A stretch of 64,000 nt of DNA, from NCBI GenBank assembly GCA_023898765.1, contig CP060238.1, forward strand, positions 930,001 through 994,000, written 5' to 3'. Source of the DNA: Rhodospirillales bacterium (GTDB lineage: Bacteria; Pseudomonadota; Alphaproteobacteria; Micavibrionales; Micavibrionaceae). Below are positions 15,883-24,518 of this stretch, piece by piece (the stretch's first letter is position 1; every line of letters begins with the position of its first letter). The notes beneath the pieces were generated by a model. The model ran no database searches. It saw only the letters and a program-made list of their open reading frames with translations, and was not told where the DNA came from. The translations under genes and the position numbers were made by a program.

Positions 15883-16862
15883 CAAAGACAGTGGCCTTAC
15901 TGGTCGGCGGATGGTCGGCGGAGCGGCAGGTGTCCCTGACCAAGGGCAAGGCGGTCGAAGCGGCTTTGCGCGAATGCGGATATGATTTGCGCGTGATTGA
16001 TGTCACACGGGACATTCGGAAATTGATAGATGACCTGACGCCGAAACCGGATGTCGTGTTTAACAATCTGTACGGGCAGGGCGGGGAAGACGGCGTGATT
16101 CAGGGCCTGCTTGAAATTATGGACATTCCCTATACCCATTCCGGCGTGACGGCCTCGGCGATCGGGATGAACAAGCCGTTGTCCAAACGCATCGCAGCGG
16201 CTGCCGGTGTCCAGAGTCCGGCCGGGAAAGTTGTGACCAAAAAAGACGTTCTGGCCGGAGGTGTCATGGAAGCGCCTTACGTTGTAAAGCCGCCTTGTGA
16301 AGGCTCCAGCCTGGGTATTCGTATTGTCATGGAAAACGATAATCACGTGCCGCTGGATGAGGAAAGCTGGCACTTCGGGGATGAGGTCCTGGTGGAAGAA
16401 TATATCCCCGGCAGGGAACTGACGGTGGCTGTTCTGGACGGCAAGGCGCAGGCGGTGACGGAGATTATTTCCCATACGGGCGGCTTTTTCGATTATGAGG
16501 CCAAATATCATGATCAGAAAACGGAGCTCGTTTTGCCCGCTAAATTGCCGGAAAAAGTCTACGACAGGGCTTTGGAAAATGCGCAGGCCGTGTATAATGC
16601 AATTGGATGCAGCGGGCTTGCGCGCTGTGATTTCCGTTTTGATGACTCCAAAAAGGGGCCGGAAGGCCTGTATTTTTTGGAAATCAATACCCAGCCGGGG
16701 CTGACGGCGGAAAGCATCGGCCCTTCCCAAGTCGTTTATAACGGTATGTCCTTTCCCGCGCTTTGCGCTCATCTGGTTGAAACTGCAAAATGTCACGGCA
16801 ACACACAGGCACAAAACGAAGTTCAATCCTCAAGCAGCGCGCCCCTAAAACGCAGCGCCTGA
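15879..16862 (+). CDS. ddl: D-alanine--D-alanine ligase
   Basis: ATP-grasp ligase of 327 residues that makes D-Ala-D-Ala for MurF. It shows the N-terminal VALLVGGWSAERQVSL, the loop EGSSLGI, EEYIPGRELTVAVL and the metal-binding FLEINTQPG. It overlaps murB by 4 bases. The last 25 or so residues (rich in Ser, Asn and Gln) lie in the 73-base overlap with ftsQ and look like a non-conserved tail. Confidence 0.96.
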   Translation: MTKTVALLVGGWSAERQVSLTKGKAVEAALRECGYDLRVIDVTRDIRKLIDDLTPKPDVVFNNLYGQGGEDGVIQGLLEIMDIPYTHSGVTASAIGMNKPLSKRIAAAAGVQSPAGKVVTKKDVLAGGVMEAPYVVKPPCEGSSLGIRIVMENDNHVPLDEESWHFGDEVLVEEYIPGRELTVAVLDGKAQAVTEIISHTGGFFDYEAKYHDQKTELVLPAKLPEKVYDRALENAQAVYNAIGCSGLARCDFRFDDSKKGPEGLYFLEINTQPGLTAESIGPSQVVYNGMSFPALCAHLVETAKCHGNTQAQNEVQSSSSAPLKRSA

Positions 16863-17656
16863 TTTTCTGGGTGCAGCGTGCGGGTGTCGTTGGCGGCGTG
16901 CTCGCATTTGTCTTCTGGATCGGTTCATGGCTGTTTTTATCCGGCGCGGCGGACCGTCTGGGCGGCTGGACGAGGGAGTCTGTTCTCGAAATGAGCGCCG
17001 GGGCCGGATTTTCGGTTCGCAATGTCCTGGTGGAAGGGCGCGAGTATACGGATTCAGAAGCTTTAAAAGCCATTGTGAATGTGCAAAAGGGCGATCCGCT
17101 TTTTGCCTTTAATCCCAAGGCCGCGCAGGAGGCTGTGGAGAAACTTTCATGGGTGCGCTCGGTCCATGTCGAGCGGCGTCTCCCCGATACGGTCTATCTC
17201 CGGTTAACCGAGCGGAAGCCTCTGGCCCTTTGGCAGCGGAAGGGAAAGCTTTCCGTGATCGACGAAGAGGGGACCGTTTTGACGTCTTATAAGCTGGAGC
17301 GGTTTCAGGACCTGATTATCCTTGTCGGTGAAGACGCGCCGGTCCATGCGCAGGCGTTGCTTGAGGTGCTTGAGGTTGAGCCCGAAATTAAAGAGATGGT
17401 CGAGGCGGCCACGTTTGTTTCAGATCGCCGCTGGGATCTGAAACTGAAGACGGGTGTGATTGTGAAATTGCCGGAGGAAGAACTGGGGCTGGCGCTCAGG
17501 CGGCTTTCTTTTACGCACAGGGAAGAGGGGCTTTTGAAAAAAGATGTGCGCTCTATAGATTTGCGCGATCCGAACAAGATTACGGTCCGGACACATCCGG
17601 GCGCCGTTCAGGAATATAAAGCAGGTTTTAATCCGGCGGCCGGCGGTGATATCTAA
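16790..17656 (+). CDS. ftsQ: Cell division protein FtsQ
   Basis: Bitopic divisome protein of up to 288 residues that links early and late division proteins. A basic cytoplasmic N-terminus precedes a membrane span at about residues 32-52 (GVVGGVLAFVFWIGSWLFL), then a POTRA domain (VRNVLVEGREYTDSEALKAI) and the FtsQ beta domain (TVYLRLTERKPLALWQ). ATG 16790 overlaps ddl by 73 bases and has no clear ribosome-binding site; GTG at 16871 would avoid the overlap but leave almost no cytoplasmic tail. Confidence 0.93.
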   Translation: MSRQHTGTKRSSILKQRAPKTQRLIFWVQRAGVVGGVLAFVFWIGSWLFLSGAADRLGGWTRESVLEMSAGAGFSVRNVLVEGREYTDSEALKAIVNVQKGDPLFAFNPKAAQEAVEKLSWVRSVHVERRLPDTVYLRLTERKPLALWQRKGKLSVIDEEGTVLTSYKLERFQDLIILVGEDAPVHAQALLEVLEVEPEIKEMVEAATFVSDRRWDLKLKTGVIVKLPEEELGLALRRLSFTHREEGLLKKDVRSIDLRDPNKITVRTHPGAVQEYKAGFNPAAGGDI

Positions 17657-17657
17657 C

Positions 17658-18926
17658 ATGAAGCATGCCCCCAAACCTCGTGGAACTCTCGTGGCGGCCC
17701 TGGATGTAGGGACACATAAGATCGCCTGCTTTATTGGCCGTGTTTCGGACGATGAGGGCAGTATCGAAGTCATGGGGGTTGGGTATCAGGCTTCCAAAGG
17801 CATTAAGGGCGGCAGCGTTGTTGATCTGGAAGCTGCCGAATCCGCCATCCGGCAGAGTGTTCACACGGCGGAAAACATGGCGGCCGATGTTATGAAGGGG
17901 TATCCTTTGCGCGAGGTGGTTATCAATGTGCCGGGCGTTCATGCCAAGTCCCATATTTTGTCTGCCGATATTCAGGTGCATGGTCATGACATTACAGACA
18001 ATGACGTGCGCTGCGCTTTAAACAAAAGCCAGCAGCAGGTTTTAAGCGCAGAGTACGAACTGGTTCATACAATTCCCGTCGGGTATCGCGTAGACGGTCA
18101 GGAGGGAATACGGGATCCCCGCGGCATGGTGGGACAGAATCTGGAAGTCGGGATTCATATGGTTACAGCCCAGCTGGGCCCTTTGCAGAATATTGCGGAA
18201 TGTGTGGAACGCAGCCATCTGGATATTGAAGCGCTGTGCATCTCTCCCTATGCGGCCGGCCTGTCCTGCCTGGTCGAGGACGAGGAAGATCTGGGCTGCA
18301 TCGTGATTGACATGGGAGCCGGCGTGACTTCTCTGGCGGTCTTTCAGGGGGGCGCCATGATTTACAGTGACCATGTTCCTGTCGGCGGCTGGCATGTCAC
18401 CAACGATATTGCCCGCGGCTTAACATGCAGCAGCGCGGATGCCGAACGCTTAAAAACCCTGTACGGCAGCGCAATGGTTTCCAGCCATGACGACAATGAA
18501 ATGATTGATGTTCCGCAGGTCGGCGAGACGGATCGCCACAGCCCCAACCATGTGCCGCGCTCCGTTCTGATAGGTATTATCCAGCCGCGTCTGGAAGAAA
18601 TTCTGGAGCTGGTGCGGACAAAGCTGGAGGATAGCGGGCTGAAAGCTTCGGTAAGCCGCCGCGTCGTCCTGACCGGCGGGGCGAGCCAGATGCCCGGTCT
18701 GCGCGATCTGGCCCAGGCCGTTCTGGATAAACAGGTCCGGCTCGGGCGTCCCCTTCGCATTAACTCTTTGCCTGACGCGGTAAGCGGTCCCGCCTTTTCA
18801 ACCACAGCCGGTCTTTTGACTTATTTTGTCAATCGTCACGATGAAATGCCGGCTGAAATTATGACGAGCGCCCATCCCGAATCACTTTGGGAGAGGGTGA
18901 AATTCTGGTGGAAAGAAAACTGGTAA
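17658..18926 (+). CDS. ftsA: Cell division protein FtsA
   Basis: Actin-like ATPase that tethers FtsZ to the membrane and recruits the divisome. 422 residues from the ATG at 17658; a GTG at 17646 inside ftsQ is an alternative. The phosphate loop ALDVGTHKIACFIGR, the second phosphate motif VIDMGAGVTSLAVF, and adenosine motif VVLTGGASQMPGL are present, and the C-terminal WERVKFWWKENW is the expected amphipathic membrane-binding helix. A 277-base regulatory gap separates it from ftsZ. Confidence 0.97.
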   Translation: MKHAPKPRGTLVAALDVGTHKIACFIGRVSDDEGSIEVMGVGYQASKGIKGGSVVDLEAAESAIRQSVHTAENMAADVMKGYPLREVVINVPGVHAKSHILSADIQVHGHDITDNDVRCALNKSQQQVLSAEYELVHTIPVGYRVDGQEGIRDPRGMVGQNLEVGIHMVTAQLGPLQNIAECVERSHLDIEALCISPYAAGLSCLVEDEEDLGCIVIDMGAGVTSLAVFQGGAMIYSDHVPVGGWHVTNDIARGLTCSSADAERLKTLYGSAMVSSHDDNEMIDVPQVGETDRHSPNHVPRSVLIGIIQPRLEEILELVRTKLEDSGLKASVSRRVVLTGGASQMPGLRDLAQAVLDKQVRLGRPLRINSLPDAVSGPAFSTTAGLLTYFVNRHDEMPAEIMTSAHPESLWERVKFWWKENW

Positions 18927-18945
18927 AGACTTTTCAAAATCGTCC

Positions 18946-18971
18946 AGTGGATAATACAGGAGTTATCCACA
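18946..18971. promoter_or_regulatory. Pair of DnaA boxes upstream of ftsZ
   Basis: TTATCCACA at 18963-18971 is a perfect DnaA box. AGTGGATAA at 18946-18954 is an inverted box with one mismatch, 8 bases away. In Caulobacter, DnaA is known to activate ftsZ transcription, so a DnaA site in this intergenic region fits a link between replication initiation and FtsZ synthesis; direct control here is inference. Confidence 0.65.
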
Positions 18972-18989
18972 GCTATTTGTGTACAAGGG

Positions 18990-19018
18990 TTGGCGGGGTA
19001 TGGTCCTTGTGAGACAAT
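18990..19018 (+). promoter_or_regulatory. Candidate ftsZ promoter
   Basis: TTGGCG at 18990-18995 and GACAAT at 19013-19018 are 17 bases apart, each matching four of six consensus positions. It lies about 20 bases downstream of the DnaA boxes and would give a leader of nearly 180 bases for ftsZ. Confidence 0.35.
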
Positions 19019-19036
19019 CCTGAAATCACGAATCAA

Positions 19037-19060
19037 AAGAGTCACTTGGACGTGACTCTT
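19037..19060. promoter_or_regulatory. Perfect 9-base inverted repeat in the ftsZ leader
   Basis: AAGAGTCAC, six bases, GTGACTCTT. No T-run follows, so it is not an obvious terminator. It may be an operator or a leader RNA hairpin controlling ftsZ. Confidence 0.45.
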
Positions 19061-19203
19061 GATAAGTGAGTGGGGGAGAGAAACTGTTTTTTAGCCACTT
19101 AAACCTGCCGTTTTTTCTTAGCGAATGAATTTTCAGGATTCCGTTCCGAGAAAAATGCCCATAGAATCAAAAACCAAGGCCTTTCAATTACGGAGGTTTC
19201 AAA

Positions 19204-20868
19204 ATGATTAACGTTCGAATTCAAACACCAGAGGTTCAAAAATTGTCTCCCAGAATAACAGTTGTCGGTGTCGGCGGCGCAGGCGGGAATGCCGTCAATA
19301 ATATGATTTCGTCGGGCTTGGAAGGGTGCGAGTTTCTTGTCTGCAATACGGATGCTCAGGCGCTTGAGGGGTCTCTTTGCGAAGACAGACTCCAGCTTGG
19401 GGTTCACGTCACCGGCGGGCTTGGCAGCGGCGCAAAACCGAGCGTCGGCAAGCAGGCGGCAGAGGAAAGCCTCGATGAGTTGATGCAGTATCTCGAAGGC
19501 TCCAATATGGCGTTTATCACGGCCGGAATGGGGGGCGGTACGGGTACGGGGGCGGCTCCCGTTATTGCAAAGGCTTGCCGGGATAGCGGTATTTTGACTG
19601 TCGGCGTCGTGACAAAACCTTTCCATTTCGAAGGATCTCACCGCATGAGTATGGCGGAGAGCGGCATTCAGGAAATGCAGGAGTTCGTGGATACGCTCAT
19701 CGTTATTCCCAATCAGAATCTTTTTCGTGTAGCCAATGAGAAAACAACGTTTCCCGAAGCTTTCCGGATGGCGGACAGCGTTTTGCAATCCGGCGTGCGG
19801 GGCGTTACTGATCTGATGGTCGTGCCGGGACTGATTAACCTCGATTTTGCCGACATCCGTTCCGCCATGCTGGAAATGGGGAAAGCGATGATGGGAAGCG
19901 GCGAGGCCGAAGGGGAGCGCCGCGCCATTGAAGCGGCCGAAGCGGCTATTAGCAATCCTCTTCTGGACGATGTTTCCATGAAGGGCGCCAGGGGCGTGAT
20001 TATAAATGTGACGGGCGGGCCGGACATGACCCTGTTTGAGGTCGATGAAGCCTGTAACCGCATCCGCGAAGAAGTCGATCCGAACGCTAATATCATATTC
20101 GGGTCCACCTTCGAGGATAAACTGGAAGGTAAAATGCGGGTGTCTGTCGTCGCAACAGGGATTGATGTTGTCGAATCCAAAAAAACGGGTTCTTTGGGCG
20201 GCGGCGTTAAAGTTACATCCGTCGGACATGTGCAGAGTGCGGATACGCGGCCCTCACTGGAGCGCGCAAGGCCAAATACGGAAACGACCATCCAGTCCGC
20301 AACGGCGGCGGCCAGAGCTGCGGCTATGCCTCCCGTTTCGGCGATGGCGCCATCTGTATCCGCCGAAGCGGATATGTTCGAACAGCGCGAGTTTATTGCC
20401 ACTGCCCCGGCCCAGTACAGAATGCCCCAGATGCATGCTGAGGGAGATGTTCTGCGGGGAAGTGTCCAGGCCGGCCGTTTTATCCCGCCGGCACCTGCGA
20501 TTGCAGAGCCGCGGAATGAGGCTCCCGTAGGGTATGGCGGGCAATTTGTCCCTCCGGCTCCTGTCCGGGCGCCTGCTGATTCAAGCCTTGTTCTTCGTCC
20601 TCCTGTGCCGGGGGCGCATAGCGCGGAACATCGTAAGAAAACCCCTTCTTTGTTTGAACGTATTACCGGCGTTCGCGGCCACTATGCGAAGGGAGATGAG
20701 GGAGACGCTACGGAAACGGAAGCTTTCCATTCAGGTTTGCGTGCGGAGCGGCCTCAAAACAGTCCTTCACAGGGCCAGCTCGGGATTGATTCGCCTGCGG
20801 CCCCGAAATCCGAAACGAAAGAGAACGATCTTGATATTCCGGCTTTCCTAAGACGACAAGCAAATTAA
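19204..20868 (+). CDS. ftsZ: Cell division GTPase FtsZ
   Basis: Tubulin-like GTPase that forms the Z ring. 554 residues, longer than the roughly 380 of E. coli, due to a long Pro/Ala-rich linker from about residue 320 on, as is common in alphaproteobacteria. The N-terminal VVGVGGAGGNAVNNMI, the tubulin signature GGGTGTGAAPVIAK and the T7-loop NLDFADI are intact. The last residues DLDIPAFLRRQ are the conserved tail that binds FtsA and other partners. TACGGAGG lies 8-9 bases before the ATG. A strong terminator follows. Confidence 0.98.
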   Translation: MINVRIQTPEVQKLSPRITVVGVGGAGGNAVNNMISSGLEGCEFLVCNTDAQALEGSLCEDRLQLGVHVTGGLGSGAKPSVGKQAAEESLDELMQYLEGSNMAFITAGMGGGTGTGAAPVIAKACRDSGILTVGVVTKPFHFEGSHRMSMAESGIQEMQEFVDTLIVIPNQNLFRVANEKTTFPEAFRMADSVLQSGVRGVTDLMVVPGLINLDFADIRSAMLEMGKAMMGSGEAEGERRAIEAAEAAISNPLLDDVSMKGARGVIINVTGGPDMTLFEVDEACNRIREEVDPNANIIFGSTFEDKLEGKMRVSVVATGIDVVESKKTGSLGGGVKVTSVGHVQSADTRPSLERARPNTETTIQSATAAARAAAMPPVSAMAPSVSAEADMFEQREFIATAPAQYRMPQMHAEGDVLRGSVQAGRFIPPAPAIAEPRNEAPVGYGGQFVPPAPVRAPADSSLVLRPPVPGAHSAEHRKKTPSLFERITGVRGHYAKGDEGDATETEAFHSGLRAERPQNSPSQGQLGIDSPAAPKSETKENDLDIPAFLRRQAN

Positions 20869-20873
20869 AGAAT

Positions 20874-20889
20874 CCCGCCTTTTGGCGGG
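20874..20889 (+). terminator. Short hairpin after ftsZ
   Basis: CCCGCC-TTTT-GGCGGG begins 5 bases after the ftsZ stop. It lacks a T-run of its own and lies directly before the stronger terminator at 20913-20943, so the two may act together. Confidence 0.5.
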
Positions 20890-20912
20890 TGTCCTCCAGA
20901 GTATCCCTTTAA

Positions 20913-20943
20913 GGGGGCCGGAAATCCGGCTCCCTCTTTTTTT
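20913..20943 (+). terminator. Rho-independent terminator after ftsZ
   Basis: GGGGCCGGA-AA-TCCGGCTCC hairpin (one G-T pair) followed by CTC and a run of about eight T. It ends the dcw transcript before lpxC, which must have its own promoter or depend on read-through. Confidence 0.8.
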
Positions 20944-21015
20944 GCCCTGTCTTTGTAACAATGCGATACAAACCGTGTCTTGAAGGAATTCTGCGCTCTC
21001 CCATATAATTCAGGG

Positions 21016-21942
21016 ATGCAGCACACTTTACGCCATAAAATTGACATTCAGGGAACGGGGCTCCATTCCGGCAAAGCTGTTCACCTTTCTTTAAAGCCTG
21101 CGCCGTCCGGGCATGGCGTTGTTTTCAAACGCACGGATATCACAGGTAAAAATCCCCTTATTCCCGCAAAATGGGACCATGTTGTCGATACGCGCCTTTG
21201 CACGGTGATTGGAAATTCTGATGGTGTCACGGTCGGGACGATTGAGCATCTGATGTCTGCACTGCGCGGATGCGGCGTCGATAACGTTCTGGTCGAAGTC
21301 GATGCGCCGGAAGTTCCTGTCATGGACGGAAGCGCCGCTCCCTTTGTCGAGCGCATTGAAGAGGCGGGGCTTCAGGTCCAGTCCATGCCGCGCCGGGCCA
21401 TCCGGATTCTGAAAGAGATCACGGTTCGCGACGGCGACAAGAAAGTGACCCTTTCCCCTTCCGCCGTGCCGGTTTTTTCGGGGCAGATAGATTTTGAACA
21501 TCCGGATGTGGGAACGCAGCGTCATGAGGTCAAGCTTGTGAACGGGAATTTCAAGCACGATATCGCCGATTGCAGGACTTTCGGATTTCTGGCTGAAGTT
21601 GAGGCGATGCAGGCCGCAGGGCTGGCACTGGGCGGATCTCTGGAAAATGCCGTCGTTCTGGATGAGAGCGGCGTGATAAATCCGGAAGGACTGCGCTGCG
21701 CAGATGAATTTATTCGCCATAAACTTCTGGACGCAATTGGAGATTTATATCTGGCCGGCGGCCCGGTTTTGGGCGCTTATGAAGGTATTCGCGGCGGGCA
21801 TGCGCTGAACAACAAGGTCCTGCGCGCTCTTTTTGCCGACCCTTCCGCTTATGAGATCGTCGATCTCTTCGTGGACGTGGATGAGGCGGACGGTCATGTT
21901 TATCCCGAAAAACCACGGGCCTCTTCTGTCGCAATCGCCTGA
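21016..21942 (+). CDS. lpxC: UDP-3-O-acyl-N-acetylglucosamine deacetylase LpxC
   Basis: Zinc enzyme of the committed step of lipid A synthesis, so the host makes lipopolysaccharide. 308 residues from ATG 21016 (MQHTLRHKIDIQGTGLHSGK matches the family start); a TTG at 20980 adds 12 residues that do not align. Zinc ligands are visible in GTIEHLMSAL and HKLLDAIGDLYLAG, and the active-site EVPVMDGSAAPF loop is present. Its place after ftsZ is usual in Proteobacteria. Confidence 0.96.
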   Translation: MQHTLRHKIDIQGTGLHSGKAVHLSLKPAPSGHGVVFKRTDITGKNPLIPAKWDHVVDTRLCTVIGNSDGVTVGTIEHLMSALRGCGVDNVLVEVDAPEVPVMDGSAAPFVERIEEAGLQVQSMPRRAIRILKEITVRDGDKKVTLSPSAVPVFSGQIDFEHPDVGTQRHEVKLVNGNFKHDIADCRTFGFLAEVEAMQAAGLALGGSLENAVVLDESGVINPEGLRCADEFIRHKLLDAIGDLYLAGGPVLGAYEGIRGGHALNNKVLRALFADPSAYEIVDLFVDVDEADGHVYPEKPRASSVAIA

Positions 21943-22026
21943 TTTTCTTAAAAAAAGAAGAATATTTATGGGGAAGGGAGAGGTAAATTCCTTTTCATAT
22001 CCACACGATCAGGCTAAAAATAACGC

Positions 22027-22857
22027 ATGGTTCAAAAATCTCTTATAACGGTTTCCCTGGCCGCGCTTTCGCTTCTGGCGGCGGGCTGTTCTTCCGATAA
22101 AAACAAGGAAGACTCCGCGCAGCTTGAGCGTCCCGTGGAGGAACTGTATAACAAGGCGGCCGATGCGCTGGATTCCAAGGAATATGAGCAGGCCAGCAAG
22201 GATTTCGAAGAAGTGGAGCGCCAGCATCCCTATTCCCAGTGGGCAACAAAGGCACAGCTTATGGCGGCCTATGCGGCGTATCAGGACGACCGCTATGACG
22301 AAGCCATTTTGGCGCTGGACCGTTTTATAGAGCTTCACCCCGGAAACGAGGATATTGATTACGCCTATTACCTGAAGGCGCTGGCTTATTACGAGCAGAT
22401 TTCGGACGTGGCCCGCGATCAGGCTGTAACAAACGACGCGCTGGAGGCGTTTAACACCCTGATTTTACGTTTTCCGGACAGCGAGTATACGCGCGATGCC
22501 AAACTGAAAAGGGATCTGACGCTCGACCACCTTGCCGGAAAGGAAATGGAAATCGGTCGGTATTACCTGAACCGGGTTCAGATCAACGCGGCCATCAACC
22601 GCTTTCGGACCGTTGTACGCGACTATCAAACCACAACCCACGTCCCCGAGGCGCTTCACCGTCTTGTAGAGGCGTATCTGACCCTGGGGTTGAAAACGGA
22701 AGCGGCGCGTGTGGCCGCCGTTCTGGGATATAACTATCCCGGGTCGAAATGGTACGAAGACAGCTATAAAATTCTTGATCCGGCCATGCGCGCCAAGATT
22801 ATGGATGACCGTTCTTTCGTCGACAAGACGGTCGATTCCCTTTTTAAGCCAGATTAG
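22027..22857 (+). CDS. bamD: Outer membrane assembly lipoprotein BamD
   Basis: Periplasmic lipoprotein of the BAM complex that inserts beta-barrel proteins. 276 residues with a lipoprotein signal (LLAAGC, lipidated Cys21) and tetratricopeptide-like repeats: NKAADALDSKEYEQASKDFE, AAYAAYQDDRYDEAILALDR, the extended middle repeats, and EALHRLVEAYLTLGL. Length and repeat pattern match BamD/ComL. Gene order lpxC-bamD-recN-ligA is common in alphaproteobacteria. Confidence 0.95.
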   Translation: MVQKSLITVSLAALSLLAAGCSSDKNKEDSAQLERPVEELYNKAADALDSKEYEQASKDFEEVERQHPYSQWATKAQLMAAYAAYQDDRYDEAILALDRFIELHPGNEDIDYAYYLKALAYYEQISDVARDQAVTNDALEAFNTLILRFPDSEYTRDAKLKRDLTLDHLAGKEMEIGRYYLNRVQINAAINRFRTVVRDYQTTTHVPEALHRLVEAYLTLGLKTEAARVAAVLGYNYPGSKWYEDSYKILDPAMRAKIMDDRSFVDKTVDSLFKPD

Positions 22858-22868
22858 AGGGGGGCGGG

Positions 22869-24518
22869 ATGCTCGCCAGCCTGACCATCAAAAACGTGGT
22901 TCTGATCGACCACCTGACCATCGAGTTTGAAAAAGGTTTGTGCGCCCTCACCGGGGAAACGGGGGCCGGAAAGTCTATTTTGCTGGATTCCCTGGGGCTG
23001 GCGCTCGGCGCCCGGTCGGAGTCCGCCCTGATTAGAAAAGGGGCGGATCAGGCGCAGGTCAGCGCCACTTTCGAAGTAGAAGAAGACCATCCGGCGCACG
23101 CTTTTTTGTGTGAGTCCGGTTTGGAAACCCAGAATACGCTTATTCTTCGCAGGGTCGTTAACGCCGATGGACGCTCCCGCGCGTTTGTAAACGACCAGCC
23201 TGTAAGCATCGCCCTGCTCAAAAAAATCGGGGAAACGCTGGTCGAAGTCCACGGGCAGTTTGAAACGCAGGGGCTTTTAAACCCGAAAGAGCATCGTGGG
23301 TTGCTGGACGACTATGCGAACGTGTCCGAAGAACGGGCGGCGCTTTCGCGCCTGTGGGAGGCGTGGAAAGAGGCCGATCAGGCATTGAGCGACAGCCGTG
23401 CAAAAATGGAAAAAGCGAAACAGGAAGAGGAGTATTTGCGCGGGGCCCTTGAAGACCTTGATGAACTCGCGCCAAAAGAGGAGGAAGAAAAAGAGCTGAC
23501 GTTGCAACGGGAACGTTTGATGCGGCGGGACAAAATATTCGAAGGGCTGAACGCCGCCCATCAGGGGCTTGAGGCGGTGGAAAACAAAATGGGCGGCGTG
23601 TGGAAAGCGCTGGAGCAGATTGGTGAGGAGGCAAGGGAAATGGCGGCGGGCATGGACCGTGCCGCGGCGGAATTGCAGGAAGTTTCGGCGCAGCTTCGCT
23701 CCTTTTCAAGTGAGATGGAGGAAGGCGCCGGCTCTCTGGAAGAGATCGATGAGCGTCTCTTTGCCCTTAAAAACCAGGCGCGGAAACATGGCTGCCGGAT
23801 TGACGACCTGCCCCAAAAACGGGAGGATCTGGCACAGCAGCTTGATTTGATCGAAGGGCAGGATGAGAGGCTTTCAGACCTTGTTAAAAGGGTCGAACGC
23901 TGCCGCCTGTCTTATCTGGCACAGGCCGACTCTCTTTCAAAAACACGCCGGAAGTCCGCAAAAAAACTGGACGAACTGGTGCAAAAGGAACTGGGGCCTC
24001 TGAAGCTGGAAAAGGCCCGGTTTGAAACGGAAATCAAACGGCTGCCGGAAGATCAGTGGGGGCCTTCCGGGATAGACGGCGTCCAGTTTATGGTCGCCAC
24101 GAATCCGGGGACGCCGGCAGGGCCTCTGGCCAGAATTGCTTCCGGCGGGGAAATGGCGCGTTTTATGCTGGCGCTGAAAGTGGTTCTGGCGGAAGTCGGT
24201 GCCGCCGGCGCGCTTGTGTTTGACGAAGTGGACAGTGGCATCGGCGGCTCTACGGCAGCGGCCGTAGGGGACCGGCTGGCGCGCCTGTCCGCATACCGTC
24301 AAATTCTGGTGGTGACACACTCGCCGCAAGTCGCAGCGCGGGCAGCACATCACTGGATTGTGAGCAAAAACGGCGACAAGGAAGTGAAGACCGATATTGT
24401 TCCCTTGCCTGAAAATACGCAAAGACGCGAAGAAATCGCACGCATGCTGGCCGGCGCGGAAATTACGGAAGAAGCCCGCGCGGCGGCGGACAGGCTGCTG
24501 GAGACACGGGCGGCATGA
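22869..24518 (+). CDS. recN: DNA repair ATPase RecN
   Basis: SMC-like protein of 549 residues that acts in double-strand break repair. Walker A is GETGAGKSILLDSLGLALGA at the N-terminus; a coiled coil spans roughly residues 160-360 (Glu/Lys/Leu-rich); the C-terminal half has the ABC signature RIASGGEMARFMLALK, Walker B ALVFDEVDSGIGG and the H-loop VVTHSPQVAA. It begins 11 bases after bamD and overlaps ligA by 4 bases. Confidence 0.97.
   Translation: MLASLTIKNVVLIDHLTIEFEKGLCALTGETGAGKSILLDSLGLALGARSESALIRKGADQAQVSATFEVEEDHPAHAFLCESGLETQNTLILRRVVNADGRSRAFVNDQPVSIALLKKIGETLVEVHGQFETQGLLNPKEHRGLLDDYANVSEERAALSRLWEAWKEADQALSDSRAKMEKAKQEEEYLRGALEDLDELAPKEEEEKELTLQRERLMRRDKIFEGLNAAHQGLEAVENKMGGVWKALEQIGEEAREMAAGMDRAAAELQEVSAQLRSFSSEMEEGAGSLEEIDERLFALKNQARKHGCRIDDLPQKREDLAQQLDLIEGQDERLSDLVKRVERCRLSYLAQADSLSKTRRKSAKKLDELVQKELGPLKLEKARFETEIKRLPEDQWGPSGIDGVQFMVATNPGTPAGPLARIASGGEMARFMLALKVVLAEVGAAGALVFDEVDSGIGGSTAAAVGDRLARLSAYRQILVVTHSPQVAARAAHHWIVSKNGDKEVKTDIVPLPENTQRREEIARMLAGAEITEEARAAADRLLETRAA

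Noticed and set aside
19037..19060. Inverted repeat as terminator of ftsA
   Set aside because: No T-run follows on either strand, so it is listed as a regulatory repeat instead.
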